From Paralcaligenes ureilyticus (GTDB taxonomy: Bacteria; Pseudomonadota; Gammaproteobacteria; Burkholderiales; Burkholderiaceae_B): DNA of 50,590 nucleotides. Position numbers and translations under genes: made by a program. The notes beneath the pieces were generated by a model that was not told where the DNA came from, searched no databases, and saw only the letters and a program-made list of their open reading frames with translations. This document shows, one piece after another, positions 9,550-18,205 of this stretch (its first letter is position 1; every line of letters begins with the position of its first letter). The stretch lies in the NCBI RefSeq assembly GCF_004346225.1, contig NZ_SMAJ01000023.1, positions 1 through 50,590 on the forward strand, written 5' to 3'.

Positions 9550-10140
9550 ATGCGACACTTGAAAACTCCTATCTTGGCCAAGTTTGCCGTGCTGGCTACG
9601 GCGCTTGCCCTGCAGGGCGCTGCCATGGCGGCCGCGCCGCAAGCGCCGGCAAGTGCTACACCCGGCAGCACCACGCAAAACGCTGCTTCGGCAGGTGCCA
9701 GCCAGACAGCGCCGGCCGTGCCGCACGCGAAAAAACATCATCATGAAAAAAAGGGTATGTCACTGTGGGTCCCGGGTTACGGCTCTGTCAGGCACAAGCT
9801 GGTGAGTTCACTGAATCTGAACGATAGCCAGATGAAACTGGTGGCCGATGCCCAGGCCGCGCAACAGGCCCTGCGGCAATCTCGGCGCGATGCGATGAAA
9901 ACGGCCCGGCAGCAGCGGAAAGAGCAGTTGGACGCCGGCAAGGTCGACCCTCATGCGGCTTTGCAGGCCGCCGATGCCATGTGGCAAAAAGCGATGGGTA
10001 CGGGCCGTCAGGAAGTCGATCAAAAATGGCTGGCGGTCTGGGATGCGCTCGATAGCACGCAACAACAAAAGATAGCGGCTTATCTAAAGGAAAGAGCCGA
10101 CAAGCCTGCCGGACATGATAGACACGAAAGGCATCACTGA
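9550..10140 (+). CDS. Small periplasmic Spy/CpxP-like protein
   Basis: The 196-aa product has a clear signal peptide (cleavage near Ala27, AMA), an Ala/Pro-rich low-complexity stretch, then a His/Lys-rich patch (KKHHHEKK). A helical, Gln/Arg/Lys-rich domain (about 75-185) carries LNLNDSQMKLVADAQAAQ and LDSTQQQKIAAYL, which resembles the LTxxQ-type repeats of Spy/CpxP/CnrX periplasmic proteins. The tail is again His-rich (GHDRHERHH), suggesting metal binding, but that is inference. The preceding 162 bp are free of genes and presumably hold its promoter, though none is clear. A REP cluster starts 4 bp after the stop. Confidence 0.6.
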   Translation: MRHLKTPILAKFAVLATALALQGAAMAAAPQAPASATPGSTTQNAASAGASQTAPAVPHAKKHHHEKKGMSLWVPGYGSVRHKLVSSLNLNDSQMKLVADAQAAQQALRQSRRDAMKTARQQRKEQLDAGKVDPHAALQAADAMWQKAMGTGRQEVDQKWLAVWDALDSTQQQKIAAYLKERADKPAGHDRHERHH

Positions 10141-10143
10141 TCC

Positions 10144-10226
10144 TGTAGTGGCAGCCACAAGGGCTGCCGCTACATGAGCAGCGGGTACGTTTTCCCGTAA
10201 TGGCAGCCACGAGGGCTGCCCCTACA
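10144..10226. repeat. Two REP hairpins (GGCAGCC type) in tandem
   Basis: The first hairpin is GGCAGCC (10150-10156), ACAAG, GGCTGCC (10162-10168), with GTAG on the left and CTAC on the right. The second is GGCAGCC (10202-10208), loop ACGAG, GGCTGCC (10214-10220), then CCTACA. They follow directly on the stop codon of the Spy-like gene and may stabilise or end its mRNA. Confidence 0.85.
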
Positions 10227-10244
10227 TGAGCAACTGGTACGTTT

Positions 10245-10330
10245 TGTAGCGGCAGCCCTTGTGGCTGCCATTTTCAATAAACGTGATGCAGGCAATTGCA
10301 TGGATGGCACCCACGAGGGGTGCCGCTACA
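10245..10330. repeat. 86-bp REP composite (outward-facing pair), copy 1
   Basis: The left REP is TGTAGC plus GGCAGCC-CTTGT-GGCTGCC (10251-10269). A 36-nt spacer (10270-10305) follows. The right REP is GGCACCC-ACGAG-GGGTGCC (10306-10324) plus GCTACA. The spacer contains its own stem ATGCA/TGCAT. Same length and layout as the composites at 11753, 13350 and 50178. This copy is the most diverged of the four. Confidence 0.88.
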
Positions 10331-10422
10331 CTCTCCACCGGAACGATTTCGCCGCAGGGCCCCTGGCGCGCCTTTGGCATGTAAAATTCGCGACTACCGG
10401 TTTTAGGACGCTTGAGCCCATT

Positions 10423-11736
10423 ATGTCTGAAGTATTTACTATCGAGTCGCTCGATCTGGAAGCTCGTGGCGTTGCACGCAGCGATGGGAAGGTCGTTTTT
10501 GTAGAAGGGGCATTGCCTGGGGAGCAGGTCAGCGCCCATATCATCCGGCGCAAATCCTCTTTTGATATAGCCAGGCTCGATCAGGTACTAAAAGCCTCAT
10601 CGCAGCGGGTCGAGCCTCTTTGCCCGAATTTCGGGATATGCGGCGGTTGCTCCATGCAGCATCTGGATGCGGCAGCGCAAGTGGCCATCAAACAGCGCGT
10701 GCTCGAGGACGCGCTGGCGCACATCGGCAAGCTCGCGCCGGACTGTGTGCTGCCGCCCCTGCATGGGCCGGCCTGGGGTTATCGTCATCGGGCCCGTTTG
10801 TCGGTGCGCGCGGTGAGGAAAAAGGGCGCCGTGATGGTGGGTTTTCGCGAGCGTCGCGGCAGCTACGTGACGGACATGAAGGAGTGCCTGGTGTTGCCGC
10901 CCCATGTATCGGCGCTGCTGGTGCCCTTGCGCGGCCTGATCGGCGCCATGTCGATACCCGATCGCCTGCCGCAAATCGAGGTGTCGGTCACAGACCAAAC
11001 GACAGCGTTATTGCTACGTCATCTGGAGCCGCTGGCCGCAGACGATATTGTCAAGCTGCGCCTCTTCGGCGAGGAGCATAACGTTTCGTGGTGGCTGCAG
11101 TCCAAAGGGCCCGAGACCATTCATCCTTTGCTGGCCGAAGACGCTGCAAAGCTGGCCTATGCCTTGCCGGAATTTGGCTTGCGTATGGGGTATCGGCCTG
11201 GCGACTTCACCCAGGTCAACGACGCCGTCAATCGCAGCCTGGTTTCCAGGGCGCTGCGTTTGCTCGATGTCCAGGCCGGGGATCGAGTCGCGGATTTGTT
11301 TTGTGGCCTGGGCAACTTTACCTTGCCGCTGGCCACGCGGGTACGCGAGGTGGTCGGGATAGAAGGAAGCGGAACACTGACGGCAAGGGCACAGGCATCG
11401 GCCGCGCAGCACGGTCTGGCGGGCCGCACCCGATTTGAGACCCTGAATTTATTTGCAGTGGACGTTCAATGGTTGCGCGATTTGGGCCGTTTTGATCGCA
11501 TTATGATCGACCCGCCTCGCGAGGGCGCCGAAGCCGTGGCGCGCGCGCTGGCCGCCTTGTCGCCATCCGAACGCCCCCGGAAGATCGTGTATGTATCCTG
11601 CAGCCCGGGAACGCTGGCCCGCGATGCCGGCATACTGGTGCACGAAGGCGGCTATCGCCTCAGGGGAGCGGGAGTCGTAAACATGTTCCCGCACACCGGG
11701 CATGTCGAGTCGATTGCTGTGTTTGACGGCGGATAG
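10423..11736 (+). CDS. rlmD: 23S rRNA (uracil-1939-C5)-methyltransferase RlmD
   Basis: SAM-dependent RNA methyltransferase of the TrmA/RlmD family. The 437-aa product has an N-terminal TRAM-type domain (about 1-60), iron-sulfur ligands Cys67, Cys73 and Cys76 in [10 protein letters not shown], with the fourth probably in KECLVL. The C-terminal catalytic domain carries [26 protein letters not shown] and the nucleophile motif [12 protein letters not shown]. The frame is open back to 10261, but that part is a REP hairpin, so the ATG at 10423 ([19 protein letters not shown]) is used. It is a single gene flanked by REP composites on both sides. Confidence 0.95.
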   Translation: MSEVFTIESLDLEARGVARSDGKVVFVEGALPGEQVSAHIIRRKSSFDIARLDQVLKASSQRVEPLCPNFGICGGCSMQHLDAAAQVAIKQRVLEDALAHIGKLAPDCVLPPLHGPAWGYRHRARLSVRAVRKKGAVMVGFRERRGSYVTDMKECLVLPPHVSALLVPLRGLIGAMSIPDRLPQIEVSVTDQTTALLLRHLEPLAADDIVKLRLFGEEHNVSWWLQSKGPETIHPLLAEDAAKLAYALPEFGLRMGYRPGDFTQVNDAVNRSLVSRALRLLDVQAGDRVADLFCGLGNFTLPLATRVREVVGIEGSGTLTARAQASAAQHGLAGRTRFETLNLFAVDVQWLRDLGRFDRIMIDPPREGAEAVARALAALSPSERPRKIVYVSCSPGTLARDAGILVHEGGYRLRGAGVVNMFPHTGHVESIAVFDGG

Positions 11737-11752
11737 GATTGATCGTGAATCA

Positions 11753-11838
11753 TGTAGCGGCAGCCCTTGTGGCTGCCATTTTTGTTAAACGGGGCGCAGG
11801 TTATTGCGCCGATGACAGGCACAAGGCCTGTCGCTACA
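11753..11838. repeat. 86-bp REP composite (outward-facing pair), copy 2
   Basis: The left REP is TGTAGC plus GGCAGCC-CTTGT-GGCTGCC (11759-11777). A 36-nt spacer (11778-11813) holds the stem GGCGCA/TGCGCC. The right REP has a different stem, GACAGGC-ACAAG-GCCTGTC (11814-11832), then GCTACA. It lies between the convergent ends of rlmD and argH, with nothing else in that gap. Confidence 0.92.
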
Positions 11839-11883
11839 AAAACGTATCTATCAACCCAACCGATCACGCCGCAAAAACGAAAC

Positions 11884-13311
11884 CTAATCCGGCTTGCCGG
11901 TTTCGGCCAATATCCGTTCGGCTTCGATCTTGACTCTGTTGGGCGCCGTGCCGCCTATATGATCGCGTGCCGCGACTGAGCCTTCGAGCGTCAGAACCCC
12001 ATAGACATCCTGAGCGATCGAAGGGTGAAAGCCTTGCAGGACATCGAGCGCCAGGTCGGGCAAGTCGCAGCCGCGTTCTTCGCAGACGCGTACGGCACGC
12101 GCCACCGTTTCATGCGCATCGCGAAATGGCACGCCCTTTTTGACCAGGTAATCGGCCAGATCGGTCGCGGTTGCAAAGCCCTGGAGGGCCGCCGCGCGCA
12201 TGGAGTCGGCGCGCACCTTTATACCGCCGATCAGGTCGACGAAGATAGTTAACGTGTCGCGTAGGGTGTCGGCCGAATCGAACAGGCCTTCTTTGTCTTC
12301 CTGGTTGTCTTTGTTGTAGGCCAGGGGCTGGCCCTTCATGAGGGTCAGGAGCGCCATTAGATGACCATAGACGCGGCCGGTTTTCCCTCGCGCCAGCTCG
12401 GGCACGTCGGGGTTTTTCTTTTGCGGCATGATCGAACTGCCTGTGCAGAAACGGTCGGCCAGGTCGATGAACCCTACGCGTGGGCTCATCCACAGCACCA
12501 GCTCTTCGGAAAAACGCGAAATGTGCATCATGACAAGGGCCGCCGCGGCGCAAAATTCGATGGCGAAATCGCGGTCGGAGACGGCATCCAGCGAGTTGTG
12601 GCAAACGCCGTCGAAGTCCAATATTTTTGCTACCAGCTCGCGATCGATGGGATACGAGGTGCCCGCCAGCGCGGCAGCCCCCAGCGGCAGGCGATTGACG
12701 CGTTTGCGGCAATCGCGCAGGCGCTCCGTGTCGCGCCCGAACATTTCGGCATAGGCCAGGAGGTGGTGCCCGAAGGTGACCGGTTGCGCGACCTGCAGAT
12801 GCGTGAAGCCGGGCAAAATAGTGCCGACGTGTTCGAGCGCCAGGGTCGCCAGGGCGCGGCGCAGTTGATGCAGCAGATCGATGGCCAGGTCGATTTCATG
12901 GCGCACCCAAAGGCGGATGTCGGTGGCGACCTGGTCGTTGCGGGAGCGCCCGGTATGCAAGCGTTTGCCGGCGTCCCCAATCAGCTCGACCAAACGTTTT
13001 TCGATATTCAGGTGGACATCTTCAAGATCGATCGACCAGGCGAAATGGCCGGTGGCGATTTCGTCTTTGATTTGCGCCATGCCGCGCTTGATGGCCGCGT
13101 TATCGTCGGCGGTGATAATGCCGATGGCGGTGAGCATATCGGCGTGCGCAAGCGAGCCTTGAATGTCAAAATCGGCCATTCGCTGATCGAAATAAACCGA
13201 GGCGGTATAGCGTTTGACCAGGTCGGAGACAGGTTCGGAAAATCGCGCAGACCAGGCCTGGGCCTTGTTGGCGAATTGATTTTGCTGTGGGGAAGGGATG
13301 TTTTTGGGCAT
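11884..13311 (-). CDS. argH: Argininosuccinate lyase
   Basis: Last enzyme of arginine biosynthesis, splitting argininosuccinate to arginine and fumarate; a cytosolic homotetramer. The 475-aa product has the fumarase/aspartase-family signature [12 protein letters not shown] with the catalytic Ser, the [12 protein letters not shown] loop and the [14 protein letters not shown] motif with the catalytic His region. The ATG at 13311 ([24 protein letters not shown]) is chosen because further upstream the frame enters the REP composite at 13350-13435. No other arg gene is nearby. Confidence 0.96.
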   Translation of the reverse strand: MPKNIPSPQQNQFANKAQAWSARFSEPVSDLVKRYTASVYFDQRMADFDIQGSLAHADMLTAIGIITADDNAAIKRGMAQIKDEIATGHFAWSIDLEDVHLNIEKRLVELIGDAGKRLHTGRSRNDQVATDIRLWVRHEIDLAIDLLHQLRRALATLALEHVGTILPGFTHLQVAQPVTFGHHLLAYAEMFGRDTERLRDCRKRVNRLPLGAAALAGTSYPIDRELVAKILDFDGVCHNSLDAVSDRDFAIEFCAAAALVMMHISRFSEELVLWMSPRVGFIDLADRFCTGSSIMPQKKNPDVPELARGKTGRVYGHLMALLTLMKGQPLAYNKDNQEDKEGLFDSADTLRDTLTIFVDLIGGIKVRADSMRAAALQGFATATDLADYLVKKGVPFRDAHETVARAVRVCEERGCDLPDLALDVLQGFHPSIAQDVYGVLTLEGSVAARDHIGGTAPNRVKIEAERILAETGKPD

Positions 13312-13349
13312 AGTGGCATGATTATAAAGGAGCCGCCATCGGCATATCA

Positions 13350-13435
13350 TGTAGCGGCAGCCCTTGTGGCTGCCATTTTTGCCAAACGGGGCGCAGGTTA
13401 TTGCACCGATGACAGGCACAAGGCCTGTCGCTACA
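13350..13435. repeat. 86-bp REP composite (outward-facing pair), copy 3
   Basis: The left REP is GGCAGCC-CTTGT-GGCTGCC (13356-13374) with TGTAG before it. A 36-nt spacer (13375-13410) follows. The right REP is GACAGGC-ACAAG-GCCTGTC (13411-13429) plus GCTACA. The spacer differs from copy 2 at only a few positions. It lies in the divergent argH/nadE gap, so the promoters of both genes must fit around it. Confidence 0.92.
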
Positions 13436-13495
13436 AAAACGCAATGGGCATGCGATAATTTTGTTCTTTACCTCCACGCACAGGGCTTGTGTTAA

Positions 13496-15115
13496 ATGAC
13501 AGCGGTAAAGCTTGGGCTCGCCCAGATCAACATGACAGTCGGAAATTTGCCGGCCAACGCGGCCAAGGTGGCCGATGCGGCGCGTTGGGCGCACGGGCAA
13601 GGCCTGGATGTGTTGCTGACGCCCGAACTGGCCCTTACGGGCTACCCGGCTGAAGATTTATTGCTCAGGCCGCAATTCGTGCGCCAGCAAGAGGCGCAGC
13701 TTGGCCAACTGTGCCAGGACATGGCTTCTTATACCGATCTGCATGTCGTGGTGGGGCATGTGCGCGAGCAGGGCGGGCTTTTGTATAACGCCGCATCGGT
13801 GTTGGTCAATGGCCGGATTCTGGCCACTTATTTCAAGCATGAGCTGCCCGATTACGGTGTTTTCGATGAAAAGCGCTATTTTGCGTCTGGCCGTGATCCG
13901 CTGGTATTTACGGTAAAAGGCGTCAGATTCGGCCTGAATATTTGTGAAGATGCGTGGTTTCCAGATAGTCCTGCACGGGCGCGGGCGCAGGGTGCGCAAG
14001 CCTTGTTGGTATTGAATGCGTCGCCCTACAGTTTGGGCAAGCAGGATGAGCGGCACGCGCAGATTGCGGCGCATGTGGCCGGCATGACGATGGTGTATTT
14101 GAACAAGGTCGGCGGCCAGGACGAACTGGTGTTCGACGGCGCCTCGTTTGTGCTTGATCCTGCGGGCGGGGTCGCCATGCGCTTGCCTGTATTCGAGGAA
14201 GCGCTGGGTATCGTTGAACTAGACACGCAGGGCCGTCCGGTATCGTTGTCGGCTACGCCTCACGTGTGGCCCGATTCGCTGGAACAGATTTGGCGGGCCC
14301 TTACCCTGGCAGTTCACGATTATCTCGCCAAAGGCGGGTTTACCCGCGCGGTGCTGGGTTTGTCGGGCGGCATCGATTCGGCCCTGGTGCTGGCGTTGGC
14401 CGTCGATGCGCTGGGCGCGGCGAATGTGCGCGCCGTCATGATGCCGTCGCGTTACACCGCCGATATTTCGCTCGTCGATGCGCGCGAAATGGCCCAAGGC
14501 CTGTCCGTTGCGTACGAAGAGATCAATATAGCGGGCCTGGTGCAGGCCTACGACGAGGCACTGGCCCCGCAGTTCAAGGGCCTGCCGGTTGATTCCACAG
14601 AAGAGAATATTCAGGCGCGCATACGCGGTAATTTGTTGATGGCGCTCTCCAACAAGTCGGGCGCATTGGTGCTCACAACCGGTAACAAGTCCGAGCTCGC
14701 GACCGGTTACTGTACGCTGTATGGGGATATGGCGGGCGGTTTCGCGGTGATCAAGGATGTGCCCAAAACGCTGGTGTACAGGCTGGCGCGCTGGCGCAAT
14801 CAGCGCTCGCCGGTTATTCCGCAGCGCATTATCACGCGCCCGCCGTCGGCCGAGCTGCGTCCCGACCAGACGGATCAGGACAGTTTGCCCGCCTATGAAG
14901 TCCTGGACGCCATTATCGAGGCTTATGTTGAACGCAATGAGTCCGTGGCGCAGATACAGGCCGCAGGGTTCGCGCCGGAGGTTATAGCGCAGGTCGTGCG
15001 TCTGGTTCGGCTTAGCGAGTACAAACGGCGCCAAGGTGCGATTGGTCCGAAAATCACTTCGCGCGCGTTTGGCCGGGATTGGCGTTATCCCGTTACTAAC
15101 GGTTTTCGCGAATGA
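13496..15115 (+). CDS. nadE: Glutamine-hydrolysing NAD+ synthetase
   Basis: Makes NAD+ from deamido-NAD+, ATP and glutamine. The 539-aa protein is a fusion of two domains. The N-terminal nitrilase-type glutaminase (about 1-250) shows LLTPELALTGYPAEDLL (catalytic Glu), YFKHELPDYGVFDEKRYF (Lys) and LNICEDAWF (Cys). The C-terminal synthetase has the pyrophosphate loop GLSGGIDSAL near residue 285, LTTGNKSELATGY, and the C-terminal RRQGAIGPKITSRAFGRDWRYP. The length is typical of the proteobacterial two-domain form. It is followed after 71 bp by a P-II gene, an order common in this group. Confidence 0.96.
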   Translation: MTAVKLGLAQINMTVGNLPANAAKVADAARWAHGQGLDVLLTPELALTGYPAEDLLLRPQFVRQQEAQLGQLCQDMASYTDLHVVVGHVREQGGLLYNAASVLVNGRILATYFKHELPDYGVFDEKRYFASGRDPLVFTVKGVRFGLNICEDAWFPDSPARARAQGAQALLVLNASPYSLGKQDERHAQIAAHVAGMTMVYLNKVGGQDELVFDGASFVLDPAGGVAMRLPVFEEALGIVELDTQGRPVSLSATPHVWPDSLEQIWRALTLAVHDYLAKGGFTRAVLGLSGGIDSALVLALAVDALGAANVRAVMMPSRYTADISLVDAREMAQGLSVAYEEINIAGLVQAYDEALAPQFKGLPVDSTEENIQARIRGNLLMALSNKSGALVLTTGNKSELATGYCTLYGDMAGGFAVIKDVPKTLVYRLARWRNQRSPVIPQRIITRPPSAELRPDQTDQDSLPAYEVLDAIIEAYVERNESVAQIQAAGFAPEVIAQVVRLVRLSEYKRRQGAIGPKITSRAFGRDWRYPVTNGFRE

Positions 15116-15183
15116 GACGTAGCAAGGGTTGGCAAGTACACAAGTCAAGTGACGCCGGATGGGCAAAACATTTATCGGAGTAA

Positions 15184-15525
<342 letters not shown>

Positions 15526-15568
15526 TAGGCTGCAGCGCTGTGGATGCCGTCTTGATTGCCAAGGGTTT

Positions 15569-15639
15569 TGGCAGCCACAAGGGGTGCCGCTACACGAGCG
15601 ACGGCCTCGCCTTTGTAGCGGCACCCCTTGTGGGTGCCA
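15569..15639. repeat. Inward-facing REP pair, left member a hybrid stem
   Basis: The left hairpin joins arm GGCAGCC (15570-15576) to arm GGGTGCC (15582-15588), so one base pair is broken; it mixes two stem types. GCTACA follows. The right hairpin is TGTAGC plus GGCACCC-CTTGT-GGGTGCC (15620-15638). The two GTAG feet face each other across about 19 bp. It lies between the P-II gene and yaeQ. Confidence 0.88.
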
Positions 15640-15684
15640 CAAGACCGTGCCGCGCACTCACCCGTCGCCCGGCGCGGACCTGAC

Positions 15685-16221
15685 ATGGCTTTGCGCGCTA
15701 CGATTTTCAAACTCGACCTGCATGTTGCCGATATGGAGCGCGGCTATTACAACAGTCACGCCCTGACGGTCGCGCGCCATCCGTCCGAAAGCGACGAGCG
15801 GATGATGCTGCGGGTTTTAGCTTTTGCCTTGCTGGCTGACGAAGATTTGGTGTTTACCCGGGGTTTGAGCACTGCCGACGAGCCCGCTTTGTGGCGCAAG
15901 GATTTGACCGGTCTGATACTGAACTGGGTGGATTTGGGGCATCCCGACGAGCGGCGCCTGCTGCAAGCCAGCGGGAAATCGGCGCAAGTGACGGTTTGTT
16001 GCTATGGCGGCCCGGCCAGCCGGGTATGGTGGCAGGGCGTACAGAAGACCGTGGCGCGGCTTTCCAATTTGCGGGTAATTTCGGTCGAACCCGAGGCGGT
16101 TCGAGCCTTGGCCAAAATGGCCCAGCGGTCCATGACCTTGCATGTCAGTATCGAAGAGGGGATGGCGCTGGTGACGTCCGAGGCCGATAGCGTTACAGTG
16201 GAAATAGAAATCTGGCGCTAA
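15685..16221 (+). CDS. yaeQ: YaeQ family protein
   Basis: The 178-aa product matches the YaeQ family, with the family start MALRATIFKLDLHVADMERGYYNSHALTVARHPSE, ERMMLRVLAFAL, ADEPALWRKDLTG, WVDLGHPDERRLLQASGKSAQV and the C-terminal VTIEIWR-like end. YaeQ has a fold related to PD-(D/E)XK nucleases, but no biochemical function is established. The ATG at 15685 is used because the upstream extension of the frame runs through the REP pair. It is followed by a 246-bp AT-rich intergenic stretch. Confidence 0.9.
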   Translation: MALRATIFKLDLHVADMERGYYNSHALTVARHPSESDERMMLRVLAFALLADEDLVFTRGLSTADEPALWRKDLTGLILNWVDLGHPDERRLLQASGKSAQVTVCCYGGPASRVWWQGVQKTVARLSNLRVISVEPEAVRALAKMAQRSMTLHVSIEEGMALVTSEADSVTVEIEIWR

Positions 16222-16467
16222 ATTATGGTCTTGGGCGCATATAAATCCGTTCCCCTCAATTAGGGTATTTCATCAAAGAAATCCGTGGCATTATCGGGCA
16301 TACTATGAAAGTAGTCGGTAATTCTTAATTATTGTTTTATTTGTTTACACAGATAACGTAATTTTGCATTCTATAAAATACGTGCACTCAATGCGTTAAT
16401 GAGCAAGGCCGTCTGCTCTGCCCGATACGTTGGGCACGTAAATTTTCGAGTTTTCAAAGGAGACACC
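16222..16467. other. AT-rich intergenic region upstream of gltI
   Basis: A 246-bp gap, markedly more AT-rich than the genes around it, that should contain the promoter of the glt operon. TTTACA (16345-16350) and TATAAAAT (16372-16379) are the best hexamers, but the spacing of about 21 bp is too long to be convincing. A TGGCAT...GGCAT sequence near 16286 resembles a sigma-54 site but has the wrong spacing. No open frame is supported. Confidence 0.4.
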
Positions 16468-17367
16468 ATGAAGTTTATGCCCCTTGTTTTGGCTGCTACC
16501 GTCACCGTTATCGGAATGGCTGCGGCTCATGCAGAAGGTCGCCTCGACAAAATCAAATCCAGCGGCGAAATTACTCTAGGTTATCGCGATGCGTCCATTC
16601 CCTTTTCGTATCTGGACGATCACCAAAAGCCGATCGGCTATTCGATGGACATCTGCCGCAATATTGCGGCGGCCGTCAAAAAAGACCTTAAGCTGGCCAG
16701 CTTGAAGATCAAGGAAGTACCCGTTACGTCCTCCACCCGGATTCCACTGGTGGCCAATGGTACCGTGGATCTTTCCTGCGGCTCGGCCACCAACAATGCT
16801 GAACGCCAGCAACAGGTCAGCTTCGCGCCCACGACATTTGTGACGGCCACCCGGTTTGCGGCGCTCAAGTCTTCCAAGGTCAAAGATCTGCCCGATTTCA
16901 AAGGCAAGACGGTGGTTTCCGTTTCGGGCACCAGCAATTTGCGCTGGCTGGTTCAGGCCAACAATGATCAGAAACTTGGCATGAAAATCATTACCGCCAA
17001 AGATCACCCCGAGGCCTTCCTGACAGTGGAAAGCGGCCGTGCTTCTGCCTTCTTCATGGACGATATCCTGTTGGCGGGCCTGGTGGCCACCTCGCATGTG
17101 CCCAAGAATTGGATGATCAGCAAAACGGCATATACCATTGAGCCTTATGGCATCATCGAACCGAAGGGCGATGAGGCCTTCAAGACAGCGGTCGACAATG
17201 CGGTCAAAACCATGATGAAAGATGGCACTTTGGATCGGCTCTACGCCAAGTGGTTTACCAAAGCCATACCGCCCAAGAACGTCAACCTGAACTGGGCCAT
17301 GACACCCGAGCTCAAAAAAGTGATCGCGCATCCTACCGATTCGCCTGATCCTGCCGTTTACAAATAA
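16468..17367 (+). CDS. gltI: Glutamate/aspartate ABC transporter, periplasmic binding protein
   Basis: Periplasmic solute-binding protein of family 3 that delivers acidic amino acids to the GltJK permease. The 299-aa product has a signal peptide cleaved after AHA (about residue 22), then EGRLDKIKSSGEITLGYRDASIPFSYLDD, GYSMDICRNIAAAV, VDLSCGSATNNAERQQQVSFAPTTF and VSVSGTSNLRWL, all typical of GltI-type proteins. A strong ribosome binding site (AAGGAG) precedes ATG 16468; an earlier in-frame start at 16399 would spoil the signal peptide. It is first gene of the gltIJKL operon, separated from gltJ by a terminator-like hairpin. Confidence 0.93.
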   Translation: MKFMPLVLAATVTVIGMAAAHAEGRLDKIKSSGEITLGYRDASIPFSYLDDHQKPIGYSMDICRNIAAAVKKDLKLASLKIKEVPVTSSTRIPLVANGTVDLSCGSATNNAERQQQVSFAPTTFVTATRFAALKSSKVKDLPDFKGKTVVSVSGTSNLRWLVQANNDQKLGMKIITAKDHPEAFLTVESGRASAFFMDDILLAGLVATSHVPKNWMISKTAYTIEPYGIIEPKGDEAFKTAVDNAVKTMMKDGTLDRLYAKWFTKAIPPKNVNLNWAMTPELKKVIAHPTDSPDPAVYK

Positions 17368-17382
17368 GCGGCGTTGTGTGCG

Positions 17383-17417
17383 GGCACAGCCCCTCTGTTC
17401 AGGGCTGTGCCTTTTTT
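17383..17417 (+). terminator. Intrinsic terminator/attenuator between gltI and gltJ
   Basis: A perfect 10-bp stem GGCACAGCCC (17383-17392) / GGGCTGTGCC (17402-17411) with a 9-nt loop is followed at once by TTTTTT. It lies 15 bp after the gltI stop and 38 bp before gltJ. It probably lets only part of the transcripts continue, so binding protein is made in excess over the membrane subunits. Confidence 0.85.
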
Positions 17418-17454
17418 GTATTTGGATGCATGGTGCCCCCACAAGGATGGATGC

Positions 17455-18195
17455 ATGAATTACAACTGGAACTGGTCGATCTTCTGGGCGCCGGCGCCCG
17501 ACGGTTCGGGCACGTACATGTATACCTTGATAAAGGGCGTGTACTGGACGCTCGGCGTGTCTGCTCTGGCCTGGATTATTGCCCTGATCGTAGGCGTGAT
17601 GGTGGGTGTGCTGCGCACTGGCCGCATTAAGTGGCTGGCCAATATCTGTGCGGGATATGTCGAAATTTTTCGCAATATCCCGTTGCTGGTGCAATTGTTT
17701 TTGTGGTATTTCGTGTTTCCCGAGATCGTGCCCAAAGCCTTGGGTGATTTCATCAAATCCGCCGATCCGACGCTGTCCACGTTCTGGACGGCCGTAGTCT
17801 GCCTGGGCCTGTTCACCTCGACGCGGGTGGCCGAACAAATCCGGGCTGGCATCAATTCTTTGCCTGTGGGCCAAAACATGGCGGGCACCGCCCTTGGGCT
17901 GCGGCGAGCGCAAGTGTATCGCTATATACTGCTGCCCGAGACGGTCCGGATCATTATGCCGCCCCTCACTTCCGAGGCGCTTAACCTGATCAAGAACACA
18001 TCGGTCGCGTTCACCATCGGGCTGATCGAGATCACCGGCGCGGCGCGTTCCATGCAAGAGTTTTCATTTCAGATATTCGAATCGTTTGCAGCGGCGACGG
18101 TGCTGTATTTAATCATCAACACGGTGGTTGTGATCCTCATGCGCTACATTGAAAAATGGATCAGCGTTCCCGGTTTCATCGGTACGGAAAAATAA
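17455..18195 (+). CDS. gltJ: Glutamate/aspartate ABC transporter permease GltJ
   Basis: Inner-membrane permease of the polar amino acid (HisMQ) type. The 246-aa product starts MNYNWNWSIFWAPAPDGSGTYMYTLIKG, typical of GltJ. It has about five membrane segments and the ABC-contacting EAA loop AGTALGLRRAQVYRYILLPETVRIIMPPLTSEALNLIKNTSVAFTIG. The start is ATG 17455, preceded by AGGA; an upstream in-frame start at 17374 would run through the terminator hairpin. It pairs with GltK as a heterodimer; gltK starts 10 bp after its stop. Confidence 0.93.
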   Translation: MNYNWNWSIFWAPAPDGSGTYMYTLIKGVYWTLGVSALAWIIALIVGVMVGVLRTGRIKWLANICAGYVEIFRNIPLLVQLFLWYFVFPEIVPKALGDFIKSADPTLSTFWTAVVCLGLFTSTRVAEQIRAGINSLPVGQNMAGTALGLRRAQVYRYILLPETVRIIMPPLTSEALNLIKNTSVAFTIGLIEITGAARSMQEFSFQIFESFAAATVLYLIINTVVVILMRYIEKWISVPGFIGTEK

Positions 18196-18205
18196 GGGGA
18201 ACGCC

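Noticed and set aside
10144-10330. CRISPR-like array of short repeats
   Set aside because: Repeats are in mixed orientations, have unequal gaps and are self-complementary hairpins with GTAG feet; no cas gene is present.
12361-13458. 365-aa plus-strand frame antisense to argH
   Set aside because: argH is certain on the minus strand; the antisense product is low-information and runs on into the REP composite.
16286-16302. Sigma-54-like TGGCAT...GGCAT upstream of gltI
   Set aside because: The GG-to-GC distance is 9 instead of the required 10, and the -12 element is not TTGC. Proximity to a P-II gene made it tempting.
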